Positions 26,750 through 34,974 of a stretch of 64,000 nucleotides of DNA are shown here, in pieces. Made by a program: the position numbers and the translations under genes. The notes beneath the pieces were generated by a model. The model saw nothing but the letters and a program-made list of their open reading frames with translations. It was not told where the DNA came from and ran no database searches. The DNA lies in contig NZ_SKBR01000001.1 of NCBI RefSeq assembly GCF_013450295.1, positions 1,624,501-1,688,500 on the forward strand. The letters run 5' to 3'. Within the stretch, counting starts at the first letter, position 1; each line of letters begins with the position of its first letter. Source of the DNA: Streptomyces sp. AJS327. GTDB taxonomy: Bacteria; Actinomycetota; Actinomycetes; Streptomycetales; Streptomycetaceae.

Positions 26750-28168
26750 ATGCAGGCACACGACGGTATGTACATCGACGGGGAGTGGCGGCCCGCCACG
26801 AGCACCGACACCATCGAGGACCGCAACCCCGCCGACGGGACGCTGCTCGGCACCGTGCCCGCCGGAGGCCCGGCGGACGTGGACGCCGCGGTCGCCGCCG
26901 CCCGGGCCGCGTTCCCCGGCTGGGCGGCCACCCCGCCGTCCCGGCGCGCCGAACTGCTGGCCGCGCTGCACCGGGTGCTGGAGACGCGGCACGAGGAGAT
27001 CGCCCGGACGGTGACCCGGGAACTCGGCGCGCCGATCGGTTTCGCCCGCGCCGTGCAGGCGTCGGTCCCGGCGGCCGTCTGCGCGAGCTACGCCACGCTC
27101 GCCGCCGAGCACCCCTTCGAGGAGCGCGTCGGCAACTCCCGGGTGCTGCACGAGCCGATCGGTGTGGTCGGCGCGATCACCCCGTGGAACTACCCCCTGC
27201 ACCAGATCGTCGCCAAGGCCGCCCCGGCGCTGGCGGCCGGGTGCGTCATGGTGCTCAAACCGGCCGAGGACACCCCGCTGGTCGCCCAGCTGTTCGCGGA
27301 GGCGGTACACGAAGCGGGCTTCCCCGCGGGGGTGTTCAACCTCGTCACCGGACTCGGCCCGGTCGCCGGACAGGCGCTGGCCGAACACGACGGTGTCGAC
27401 CTGCTCTCCTTCACCGGCTCCACGGCCGTGGGGCGCCGGGTCGGGGCGCTCGCGGGCGGTGCGATCAAGCCCGTCGCCCTGGAGCTGGGCGGCAAGTCGG
27501 CCAACGTCATCCTGCCGGGCGCCGACCTGACCCGCGCCGTCAAGGTGGGCGTCGCCAACGTGATGGCCAACTCCGGCCAGACGTGCAGCGCGTGGACCCG
27601 GATGCTGGTGCACGCCGAACAGTACGAGGAGGCCGTCGAGTTGGCCGCGTCCGCCGCCAACCGGTACCCGCCGGGCGACCCGGAGGACGACGCCACCCGG
27701 CTCGGCCCGGTGGTCAACGCCCGCCAGTACGAGCGGGTCACCGGGTACATCGCGCGGGGCGAGCGGGAGGGCGCGCGCCTGGTGGCCGGGGGTGCCGAGG
27801 CCCCCGCCGGGTTCGAGGGCGGCTGCTACGTGCGGCCCACCGTCTTCGCGGACGTCCGCCCGGAGATGGCCGTCGCCCAGGAGGAGATCTTCGGGCCGGT
27901 CCTCTCCGTACTGCGGTACGAGGACACCGAGGAGGCGCTGCGGATCGCGAACGGCACCGTGTACGGCCTGGCCGGCGCGGTGTTCGCGGAGGACGAGGAG
28001 TCCGCGGTGGCCTTCGCGCGGCGGCTGGAGACCGGTCAGGTGGACATCAACGGCGGCCGTTTCAACCCGCTGGCCCCGTTCGGTGGTTACAAGCGCTCCG
28101 GGGTGGGCCGGGAGCTGGGCACCCACGGTCTCGGCGAGTACCTCCAGACCAAGTCCCTCCAGTTCTGA
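26750..28168 (+). CDS. NAD(P)-dependent aldehyde dehydrogenase
   Basis: A 472-residue aldehyde dehydrogenase superfamily member. The catalytic Cys is in NSGQTCSAWTR and the general-base Glu in LELGGKSANV; ITPWNYP and FTGSTAVG mark the cofactor site. It oxidises an aldehyde to the acid; no specific substrate is evident. The ATG at 26750 is chosen because a good promoter places the transcription start there; Met7 (26768) is an alternative. A zinc alcohol dehydrogenase follows 139 bases downstream, suggesting an alcohol-to-acid route. Confidence 0.93.
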   Translation: MQAHDGMYIDGEWRPATSTDTIEDRNPADGTLLGTVPAGGPADVDAAVAAARAAFPGWAATPPSRRAELLAALHRVLETRHEEIARTVTRELGAPIGFARAVQASVPAAVCASYATLAAEHPFEERVGNSRVLHEPIGVVGAITPWNYPLHQIVAKAAPALAAGCVMVLKPAEDTPLVAQLFAEAVHEAGFPAGVFNLVTGLGPVAGQALAEHDGVDLLSFTGSTAVGRRVGALAGGAIKPVALELGGKSANVILPGADLTRAVKVGVANVMANSGQTCSAWTRMLVHAEQYEEAVELAASAANRYPPGDPEDDATRLGPVVNARQYERVTGYIARGEREGARLVAGGAEAPAGFEGGCYVRPTVFADVRPEMAVAQEEIFGPVLSVLRYEDTEEALRIANGTVYGLAGAVFAEDEESAVAFARRLETGQVDINGGRFNPLAPFGGYKRSGVGRELGTHGLGEYLQTKSLQF

Positions 28169-28190
28169 GTCCGTTGGGCGCTCCGCCGTC

Positions 28191-28243
28191 CCGTGGGGCG
28201 CCCAACCGGCCGCCCGTCCCCGTGGGGTGCCCAACCGGCCGCC
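28191..28243 (+). repeat. Direct repeat between ALDH and ADH genes
   Basis: A 24-base unit beginning CCGTGGGG and ending CCGGCCGCC occurs at 28191-28214 and again at 28220-28243 with one mismatch. Purpose unknown. Confidence 0.6.
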
Positions 28244-28307
28244 GCGCCTCCTCCGTTCCGTCCGGTCCGTCCCCGTCAGGTCCCGCCTCTCGCCCCGGAG
28301 CCGCCCC

Positions 28308-29390
28308 ATGGTTCGCGCCGCCGTCCTGCCCGCCGTCTCGGCACCGCTCGACATCGTGGAGATCGCGCTCCCCGACCCCGGGCCCGGCGAGGTGCGGGTG
28401 CGCCTGGCCGCGGCCGGGGTCTGCCACTCCGACCTGTCGCTCTCCAACGGCACCCTCCGGCAGCCGGTGCCCGCCGTCCTCGGACACGAGGGCGCCGGGA
28501 CCGTCGTCGCGGTGGGCGAGGGGGTGCGCGGCTTCGCCCCCGGGGACGGTGTCGTCCTCAACTGGGCGCCGGCCTGCGGCTCCTGCCACTTCTGCGTGGC
28601 GCTCGGTGAACCCTGGCTCTGTGCCGAGGCCAACGCGCGTACGACGGTGCCCTACGCCCACACCCGCGACGGGCAGCCGCTGTACCCGGGGCTGAGCGTC
28701 GCCGCGTTCGCCGAGGAGACGGTGGTACCGGAACGCGCCGTGCTGCCGCTGCCCGCCGGGATCCCGCTGGAGGACGCCGCGGTGCTCGGCTGCGCGGTGC
28801 TCACCGGCTACGGCGCGGTCCACCACAGCGCCCGGGTCGTGCCGGGGGAGCGGGTGGTGGTCCTCGGCGTCGGCGGCGTGGGGCTGGCGACCGTACGGTC
28901 CGCCCGCATCGCCGGGGCCGAGCAGGTCATCGCGGTCGATGTCACGCCCGGCAAGGAGGGGTTGGCGCGGGCCGCCGGAGCCACCGACTTCCTCGTCGCC
29001 TCCGAGCGGACCGCCCGGGACGTCCGGGCGCTCACCGGCGGACTGGGCGCGGACGTCGCCATCGAGTGTGTGGGCCGGGCGCGGGCCGTCCGCACCGCCT
29101 GGGACGCCACCCGCCGGGGCGGGCGCACCACGGTGCTGGGCATCGGCGGCAAGGAGGAGCGCGTCTCCTTCTCCAGCCTGGAGATCTTCCACTTCGCCCG
29201 CACTCTGACCGGCTGCGTCTACGGCAACTCCGATCCGGCGCGCGATCTGCCGGTCCTGGCCACCCACGTCCGGGAGGGCCGCTTCGACCTGTCGGCGCTG
29301 GTGACCGAGCACATCGAACTGGACGGCATACCGGACGCCTTCGAGGCGATGCTGGCCGGGCGCGGCGGCCGCGCCCTCGTGCGTTTCTGA
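28308..29390 (+). CDS. Zinc-dependent alcohol dehydrogenase (class III-like MDR)
   Basis: A 360-residue medium-chain dehydrogenase. Catalytic zinc ligands are Cys in AAGVCHSD and His in LGHEGAG; the structural zinc site has four cysteines (CGSCHFCVALGEPWLC). The NAD-binding glycine motif is VLGVGGVGLATV. Family members oxidise alcohols, often including mycothiol or glutathione adducts of formaldehyde, but residues cannot settle this. No strong ribosome site is visible before the ATG. It is paired with the upstream aldehyde dehydrogenase, and a hairpin terminator lies 11 bases downstream. Confidence 0.9.
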   Translation: MVRAAVLPAVSAPLDIVEIALPDPGPGEVRVRLAAAGVCHSDLSLSNGTLRQPVPAVLGHEGAGTVVAVGEGVRGFAPGDGVVLNWAPACGSCHFCVALGEPWLCAEANARTTVPYAHTRDGQPLYPGLSVAAFAEETVVPERAVLPLPAGIPLEDAAVLGCAVLTGYGAVHHSARVVPGERVVVLGVGGVGLATVRSARIAGAEQVIAVDVTPGKEGLARAAGATDFLVASERTARDVRALTGGLGADVAIECVGRARAVRTAWDATRRGGRTTVLGIGGKEERVSFSSLEIFHFARTLTGCVYGNSDPARDLPVLATHVREGRFDLSALVTEHIELDGIPDAFEAMLAGRGGRALVRF

Positions 29391-29400
29391 CCCCTCCTCG

Positions 29401-29417
29401 CCCGGGCCGTGCCCGGG
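29401..29417 (+). terminator. Terminator hairpin after the alcohol dehydrogenase gene
   Basis: CCCGGGC-CGT-GCCCGGG, perfect 7-bp stem. Confidence 0.6.
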
Positions 29418-29581
29418 AGACCGACCGGGCCGGAGCCGGACCCGGCGTCATGCCGTCGCACCACCGGCCGTCCTTTCGGGGGACGTGGCGGCTCCGCGGA
29501 GCGGCCCCGGCCGACCGCCGGCGACCCCGGAACCCGGGGGCGCGCGGGCCGTGGGCGCACTCTCGCGGCCGTCCGCGACCC

Positions 29582-29596
29582 CTAAGCAGCCGCTCA
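29582..29596 (+). promoter_or_regulatory. Candidate TetR operator upstream of tetR-1
   Basis: CTAAGCAGCCGCTCA shares CTAAGCNNNCGCTCA exactly with a site before the maoC-like gene (30950-30964). Located 46 bases before the TetR start, so it fits autoregulation. Confidence 0.55.
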
Positions 29597-29642
29597 TGGC
29601 CGGGGTATGGTGTTCGCCGGTCGACGGTAAGGGCGGTGAGCC

Positions 29643-30359
29643 ATGGCAGCATCCGGAGGCACACGGGCCACGGGGACCTCAGCCACCACAGCGCGCGGGA
29701 CCGCCGCACGGCGGGCCCGCGTACCGGAGGACACCGGGGCCGGGGCCCGGGACGACGGCTCCTTCTCCACGGTCACTCCGGACGCGGCGCGCCGACTGCT
29801 GCTGGGCGCGGTCGAGGCGTTCGCCGAGCGCGGCTTCCACGCCACCACCACCCGGGACATCGCGGGCCGTGCGGGGATGAGCCCGGCGGCGCTGTACATC
29901 CACTACAAGACCAAGGAGGAGCTGCTCTACCAGATCAGCCGGGTCGGTCACGACCGCACCGTGCGGGTGCTGGAGGAGGCGGCGACCCATCCGGGCGGCC
30001 ACGCCGAGCGGCTGGCCGAGGCGGTGCGCGCCTTCGTCAGCTGGCACGCGGGACACCACACCACCGCCCGGGTCGTCCAGTACGAACTGGCGGCGCTGGC
30101 CGAGGAGCACTACGCGGAGATCGTGGCGCTCCGCCGCCGCTGTGAGGAGATCGTGCGCGGCATCCTCGAAGACGGCCTCGCCGCCGGGGAGTTCGCCCTC
30201 CCCGACGTGCGGGGGACCGCGCTCGCGGTGATGTCGCTCTGCATCGACGTCGCCCGCTGGTTCAGCCCGGAGGGCGACCGGTCGCCGGAGGAGATCGGCG
30301 CGCTCTACGCGGATCTGGCGCTGCGCATGGTCGGCGCGGTGGGCGGCGCGGGGCGCTGA
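29643..30359 (+). CDS. TetR-family transcriptional regulator
   Basis: A 238-residue repressor. The first ~45 residues are a low-complexity Thr/Ala/Arg extension; the TetR DNA-binding domain follows (AVEAFAERGFHATTTRDIAGRAGMSPAALYIHYKTKEELL, in pieces), then a TetR_C-like ligand domain. A shared 15-base motif upstream of this gene and the convergent maoC-like gene suggests it controls both. The start has GGTGAG nearby. The inducer is likely an acyl-CoA or carboxylate, judged from neighbours. Confidence 0.9.
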   Translation: MAASGGTRATGTSATTARGTAARRARVPEDTGAGARDDGSFSTVTPDAARRLLLGAVEAFAERGFHATTTRDIAGRAGMSPAALYIHYKTKEELLYQISRVGHDRTVRVLEEAATHPGGHAERLAEAVRAFVSWHAGHHTTARVVQYELAALAEEHYAEIVALRRRCEEIVRGILEDGLAAGEFALPDVRGTALAVMSLCIDVARWFSPEGDRSPEEIGALYADLALRMVGAVGGAGR

Positions 30360-30405
30360 CCGGCCCGTGCCGCCGTGGACCGGGGGCGGCCCGGCGCGGC
30401 GGTGG

Positions 30406-30867
30406 TCACCAGAAGTAGCGGCTGACGGTCTCCGCGACGCACACCGGTTTGTCGCCGCCCTCCCGCTCCACCGTGACCTTGACGGTGACCTGCACGCCCT
30501 CGCCCGCCTCGCGGACGTCCACCAGCTCGACGGCGCCCCGCACCCGGGAGCCGCTGGGGAGCGGGGCGGGGAAACGCACCTTGTTGACGCCGTAGTTGAC
30601 GCCCATCCGCTGCCCCTCCAGCCGGATCACCTGCGGCACCAGGGCGGGCAGCAGGGAGAGCGTGAGGTAGCCGTGCGCGATGGTGCCGCCGAACGGTCCC
30701 CCGGCGGCCCGCTCGGTGTCGACGTGGATCCACTGGTGGTCGTCGGTGGCGTCGGCGAACAGGTCGATACGGCGCTGGCCGATCTCCATCCAGTCGCTGT
30801 GGCCCAGCGGTTCACCGACCGCCGCGGCCAGTTCCTCCGCCGAGGTGAAGACTCGGGGCTCCGCCAT
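30406..30867 (-). CDS. MaoC-family (R)-specific enoyl-CoA hydratase-like protein
   Basis: A 153-residue single hot-dog domain. The hydratase motif FADATDDHQWIHVD carries the catalytic Asp and His, followed by FGGTIAHGYLTLSLLP. It would hydrate a 2-enoyl-CoA or act in a related step. The start has GGAGGGA six bases upstream. The CTAAGC...CGCTCA site at 30950-30964 lies in its promoter region. Transcribed toward tetR-1, sharing only 46 intergenic bases. Confidence 0.9.
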   Translation of the reverse strand: MAEPRVFTSAEELAAAVGEPLGHSDWMEIGQRRIDLFADATDDHQWIHVDTERAAGGPFGGTIAHGYLTLSLLPALVPQVIRLEGQRMGVNYGVNKVRFPAPLPSGSRVRGAVELVDVREAGEGVQVTVKVTVEREGGDKPVCVAETVSRYFW

Positions 30868-31298
30868 CCGTGATCCCTCCCGCACAGGTTGGACGCGCCG
30901 CCGGTCCGGGTGTGCCGGGGCGTCGCGCCGGCGCCCGCCACCACCGACTCTAAGCGCTCGCTCAGCATGCGGGGTGCCGTGCGGTCTGTCAACGTCACAG
31001 CGCATCCGGCGCGTACCCGCCCCGCCCCGGGCCGGGCCGCGGCCCGGACGGCGGTCCCCCGGCGGCCCGAACGCCCGCTCACCCACCCGGTGTTCACCCC
31101 TCGCCCGCGGGTCGGCCGTCGGGCGCGAGGTGAACGGGTGGGCGGGAGCGGGTCGAGCGGGGCGTCGAGCCGGCACGGGGGCGCTCGCGGTACCGGGGCG
31201 GGTGCGGATCCCGCGTGAGGGCGGGGTGGCCGGGCGCGGGACCGGCGTGGAGTCCGCCCGGGGGGCCGTCTCCGGGCGCCGGAGCGCGGTGGACGCGT
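30868..31298. other. Intergenic region upstream of the maoC-like gene
   Basis: Holds the operator motif at 30950-30964. No ORF with convincing codon bias or family similarity seen. Confidence 0.5.
30950..30964 (-). promoter_or_regulatory. Candidate TetR operator upstream of maoC-like gene
   Basis: CTAAGCGCTCGCTCA, with the flanking G, is a near-palindrome (CTAAGCG/CGCTCAG) and matches the site before tetR-1. Confidence 0.55.
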
Positions 31299-31811
31299 CT
31301 AGACGGCGGCGAAGGCGCCGGGGCTGGCCCGGGGGCCGCGCGCGTTCTGACCGCGGGGCGCGGGTGGTTCGTGGTCGCCGGTGCCGTACGCCTCGAAGGA
31401 GGCGATCACCTGGCGGAGCACCTCGGCGAGCCGCTGGGTCGGCGCGCGGGTGGGGTCATCGCAGGGGAGAAGTGACCTGCCGCCCCAGGTGAGGCGGTGC
31501 CACTCGTCGAGGGCGGTCGGCTGTCTGATGCCGTCGCGTTTCTCCCGCCGTCTGCGGGCCGCGACGGTGCTCTCGTAGGCGAGCCAGACGTCGCGCGCCT
31601 CCTCCAGCTCCTCCAGCGCGGCGACGAGCAGGCCGGGGTCGGGTTCGCGGTCGTCGGGAGGGAACCCGGCACGCGCGCACAGATGGTGCCAGGTGGCCCG
31701 GTGGCCGTAGGGCGCGAAGCGTTCGAGGCACTTGCGCAGTGCCCGCCGACGCTGGGACGGGGCCCGAAGCGGATCGCGGACCTGCTGTGCCAAGGCTCTG
31801 AAGCCAGCCAA
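31299..31811 (-). CDS. Hypothetical protein, TTG start
   Basis: A 170-residue soluble protein without recognised domain. The central part (residues ~30-115, with FAPYGHRATWHHLCARAGFP and LEELEEARDVWLAYE) is well-formed and alpha-helical. A TGA immediately precedes the TTG codon, so translation must start at TTG or inside; GGAGG lies 8 bases upstream, favouring TTG. An overlapping ATG four bases earlier is in another frame without coding character. Codon bias is good, supporting a real gene. Function unknown. Confidence 0.65.
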   Translation of the reverse strand: MAGFRALAQQVRDPLRAPSQRRRALRKCLERFAPYGHRATWHHLCARAGFPPDDREPDPGLLVAALEELEEARDVWLAYESTVAARRRREKRDGIRQPTALDEWHRLTWGGRSLLPCDDPTRAPTQRLAEVLRQVIASFEAYGTGDHEPPAPRGQNARGPRASPGAFAAV

Positions 31812-31993
31812 TCATCCCACCTCCGAGGGAGAGGTACCGACTCGTCGGGGATGTGACGTACCGCCCGCCGCATCGGATCCCGCTCCGGAGCAGATTCTCT
31901 CGTGTGTTCCGAGAACGGGCGAAGTACCCGGTGGCGAGCGGGATATGCGCGAGCGGCCCGTGGTGTGCCGAACGCGGAACCCTTCCCCGTGCC

Positions 31994-32010
31994 ATACCGA
32001 CTGGTTAGTC
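31994..32010 (+). promoter_or_regulatory. Candidate TetR operator upstream of the SDR gene
   Basis: ATACCGACTGGTTAGTC, a degenerate TACCGAC-type palindrome matching the perfect CCGACTAGTCGG site at 37273-37284. It lies 37 bases before the SDR start. Confidence 0.5.
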
Positions 32011-32046
32011 TGCCGCTGCCGGGCAGTCGACGTGGAGGGTGACGGG

Positions 32047-32925
32047 ATGGAATCCATACGCGAGCACGCGTCGCTCCGGGACCGTGCGGTGGTGGTGACC
32101 GGGGCGGGAAGCGGCATCGGAGCCGCGTACGCCCGCCGGTTCGCCGCCGCCGGGGCGCGCGTCGTGGTCAACGACCTCGACCCGGACCGCGCGGACCGGG
32201 TGGCCCGGCGGATCGGTGCCCTGGCCGTTCCGGGCGACGCCTCGGCGTGCGTCGCTCCGGCGCGCGCGGCGCTGGGCGGCGCCATCGACGTCTTCTGCGC
32301 GAACGCCGGGGTCGCCCCGGCGGGCGGCCCGGAGGCCCCCGACAGCGACTGGGAGGCGGCGTGGGACGTCAACGTCATGGCCCATGTCCGGGCCGCGCGG
32401 GAGCTGTTGCCGGAGTGGCTGGAGCGGGGTGAGGGCCGGTTCGTCGCCACCGTCTCGGCCGCCGGACTGCTCACGATGGTCGGCTCCGCGCCGTACAGCG
32501 TCACCAAGCACGCCGCGCTCTCCTTCGCGGAGTGGCTGTCGGTCACCTACCGGCACCGGGGGATAGCGGTGCACGCCGTCTGCCCCGCCGGGGTCCGCAC
32601 CCGGATGCTGCGCGCGGCCGGGCCGACCGGCGAACTCCTCCTGAGGGCGGAGGCCATCACGCCGGACGAGGTGGCCGAGGCGCTGTTCGACGCGCTGGCC
32701 GAGGAGCGCTTCCTGGTCCTGCCGCACCCCGACACCGCCGGCCACTACACCGCCCGGGCGGCCGACACCGACGGCTGGCTGACCGCCATGAACCGGCTGC
32801 AACGTACGGTCGAGGAGCGGATCGGCCCACCGCCCGCCGGGGAGCCGCCCGCCACATCGGGCGAAGCCCCGTCCGCGCGGTCCGCCGGGGAGCCGCCCGC
32901 CGCGTCCGCCGGGACGGAGCGGTGA
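32047..32925 (+). CDS. Short-chain dehydrogenase/reductase
   Basis: A 292-residue SDR. Cofactor motif TGAGSGIG, NAG motif in FCANAGVAP, catalytic Tyr-Lys in YSVTKHAAL, with Ser in the preceding strand (ATVSAAG). The C-terminal ~35 residues are a Pro/Ala-rich extension (GEPPA repeats). It probably oxidises or reduces a hydroxyl of an acyl chain, given the neighbouring acyl-CoA genes; LvaD-like roles are possible. The start has GGAGGGTGA eight bases upstream. An operator shared with the APH/ACAD operon suggests co-regulation. Confidence 0.92.
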   Translation: MESIREHASLRDRAVVVTGAGSGIGAAYARRFAAAGARVVVNDLDPDRADRVARRIGALAVPGDASACVAPARAALGGAIDVFCANAGVAPAGGPEAPDSDWEAAWDVNVMAHVRAARELLPEWLERGEGRFVATVSAAGLLTMVGSAPYSVTKHAALSFAEWLSVTYRHRGIAVHAVCPAGVRTRMLRAAGPTGELLLRAEAITPDEVAEALFDALAEERFLVLPHPDTAGHYTARAADTDGWLTAMNRLQRTVEERIGPPPAGEPPATSGEAPSARSAGEPPAASAGTER

Positions 32926-33200
32926 TCCGCCCCGCCGGCGCCCCACCCGGAACCGGGCGGGACCACGCCTCCGGGCGGAGCGCCGCCCACCGTTCCCGCG
33001 CACCGTTCGGACACTGCCTGAGCTGCCGGGAACCGTGGGTGGCAGGATCCTGCGGAGAGAGCGGCGCGCCCCACCGGGCGCCCGGCGGGGAGGAGGCGGC
33101 GGCGCGCGGCTCCGGGCCCCGCCGGGGCGGGGACCGTGGGCGAGGGACCAGCCACCGGGCGCTCGCGGCACGGTGGACGAGCGAGAGGCGGGAGGCGGCC

Positions 33201-33818
33201 ATGGCCAAGGCCGAGGGGACGGAGCGCGCGAGCGCGGAACGGGCGGAGGAGACGCCCGTGCCACGGCGGCTGATGGCCGAGGCGACCCGGCTGTTCGCCA
33301 CCCGAGGCTACGACCGGACCTCGGTGCAGGAGATAGTGCGCGCCGCCGGGGTCACCAAGGGCGCGCTCTACCACTACTTCGGCTCCAAGGAGGACCTGCT
33401 CCACGAGGTCTACGGGCGGCTGCTGCGCCTCCAGCAGGAGCGGCTGGACGCGGTGGCGGACACGGACCGGCCGGTCGGGGAGCGGGTCCGCGAGGCGGCC
33501 GCCGACGTGGTGGTGACCACGATCGAGAACCTCGACGACGCGATGATCTTCTTCCGCTCGATGCACCAGCTGACGCCCGAGAAGCAGCACCAGGTACGCG
33601 CCGAACGCCGTCGCTACCACGAGCGGTTCCGCGCGCTGATCGAGGAGGGCCAGCGGGACGGCGTCTTCAGCGACCGCACCCCGGCCGACATCGTCGTCGG
33701 CTACCACTTCGGCTCCGTCCACCACCTCAGCAGCTGGTACAGCCGTGATGGTGAACTCACGCCCCGGGAGGTCGCCGACCACCTCGCCGACCTCCTGATG
33801 CGGGCGCTGCGTCCCTGA
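33201..33818 (+). CDS. TetR-family transcriptional regulator
   Basis: A 205-residue TetR protein. The helix-turn-helix is at residues ~30-75 (ATRLFATRGYDRTSVQEIVR, AAGVTKGALYHYFGSKEDLL). The C-terminal domain resembles TetR_C_33-type fatty-acid-linked regulators (MIFFRSMHQLTPEKQHQVRAERRRYHERF). The start has GGGAGG seven bases upstream. Its position between the SDR and the oxidoreductase and near APH/ACAD suggests it binds the TACCGACT-type sites before those genes. Confidence 0.92.
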   Translation: MAKAEGTERASAERAEETPVPRRLMAEATRLFATRGYDRTSVQEIVRAAGVTKGALYHYFGSKEDLLHEVYGRLLRLQQERLDAVADTDRPVGERVREAAADVVVTTIENLDDAMIFFRSMHQLTPEKQHQVRAERRRYHERFRALIEEGQRDGVFSDRTPADIVVGYHFGSVHHLSSWYSRDGELTPREVADHLADLLMRALRP

Positions 33819-33879
33819 GCGCGCCCGCGGACCCCGGCCGGACGGCCGGGAGACGACCACCGACGACCGACCGGACAGG

Positions 33880-34875
33880 ATGAGGCCCGTGCAGGCATGG
33901 CGCGTCCACGCGAACGGCGAGCCCCGCGAGGTGATGCGGCTCGACGAGATACCCGAACCGAAGCCCGGCGCGGGGGAGTTGCTGGTGCGGGTGCGCGCCG
34001 CCAACGTCAACTTCCCGGACGCGATGATGTGCCGGGGGGAGTACCAGATCGTGCCGCCGCTGCCGTTCACCCCGGGGATCGAGGTGTGCGGAGAACCGGT
34101 GGCGGTGGGCCCGGACACGGAGGGAGCGCCCGCCCCCGGCAGCCGGGTGATCGGCCAACCGGCCTTTCCGCACGGGGGGTTCGGGGAGCTGGCGGTCGTC
34201 CCCGTGGCGATGGCGCGCCCGGCGCCGCCCGCGCTGGACGACGCGGGGGCGGCGGCGCTGCACATCGGCTACCAGACCGGGTGGTTCGCGCTGCACCGCC
34301 GGGCCCGGATCCAGCCGGGCGAGACACTGTTGGTGCACGCGGCGGCCGGGGGCGTGGGCAGCGCCGCCGTACAGCTCGGCCGGGCCGCCGGGGCGCGCGT
34401 CATCGGGGTGGTGGGCGGCGCCGCGAAGGCGGCTACCGCCCGGGAGCTGGGCTGTGAGGTGGTGGTGGACCGCCGAACGGACAACGTCATCGCCGCCGTC
34501 AAGGAGGCCACCGGCGGTCGCGGCGCGGACGTGGTCTTCGACCCGGTGGGCGGCGACGCTTACGCGAAGTCCGTCAAGTGCGTGGCCTTCGAGGGCCGGA
34601 TCGTCACGGTGGGCTTCGCCAGCGGCGCGGTGCCGGCCCCGGGCCTCAACCACATCCTGATCAAGAACTACGCGGTGCTCGGGCTGCACTGGGGGCTGTA
34701 CAACACCCGCGAGCCCGGGCTGGTCGCCGACTGCCACCGGGAGCTGACCCGGCTCGCCGAGGAGGGGGCGATCAGCCCGCTGATCAGCGAGCGGGTCCCG
34801 CTGGAGGGCGCCGCGGACGCGGTGCAGCGCGTCTTCGACGGGGTCACCACCGGCCGCGTCGTCGTCCAGCTCTGA
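33880..34875 (+). CDS. NADPH:quinone oxidoreductase-family protein (zinc-free MDR)
   Basis: A 331-residue medium-chain reductase of the quinone oxidoreductase type: VRAANVNFPDAMMCRGEYQ, TPGIEVCGEP, and the NADPH motif HAAAGGVGSAAVQLGRAAG. It lacks the zinc-binding cysteines of alcohol dehydrogenases. Could reduce an enoyl thioester or quinone. It starts at ATG 33880 or GTG 33889; the first is used because its spacing from GGACAGG is reasonable. It follows tetR-2 by 61 bases and converges on the ACAD gene. Confidence 0.9.
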   Translation: MRPVQAWRVHANGEPREVMRLDEIPEPKPGAGELLVRVRAANVNFPDAMMCRGEYQIVPPLPFTPGIEVCGEPVAVGPDTEGAPAPGSRVIGQPAFPHGGFGELAVVPVAMARPAPPALDDAGAAALHIGYQTGWFALHRRARIQPGETLLVHAAAGGVGSAAVQLGRAAGARVIGVVGGAAKAATARELGCEVVVDRRTDNVIAAVKEATGGRGADVVFDPVGGDAYAKSVKCVAFEGRIVTVGFASGAVPAPGLNHILIKNYAVLGLHWGLYNTREPGLVADCHRELTRLAEEGAISPLISERVPLEGAADAVQRVFDGVTTGRVVVQL

Positions 34876-34934
34876 CGGCCGGGCGGAAAGGGCTCCGCGA
34901 ACGGGCCTGCCCGGCCCGGCCGTTCGGGCGGCGC

Positions 34935-34970
34935 GCGCGGGGCCGGGCCCGGCAGCCGGGCCCCGCGCGG
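34935..34970. terminator. Bidirectional terminator between convergent genes
   Basis: GGGCCCG-GCAGC-CGGGCCC (34945-34963) inside a larger GC-rich inverted repeat, in the 99-base gap between the oxidoreductase and the acyl-CoA dehydrogenase genes. Confidence 0.65.
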
Positions 34971-34974
34971 CCGG

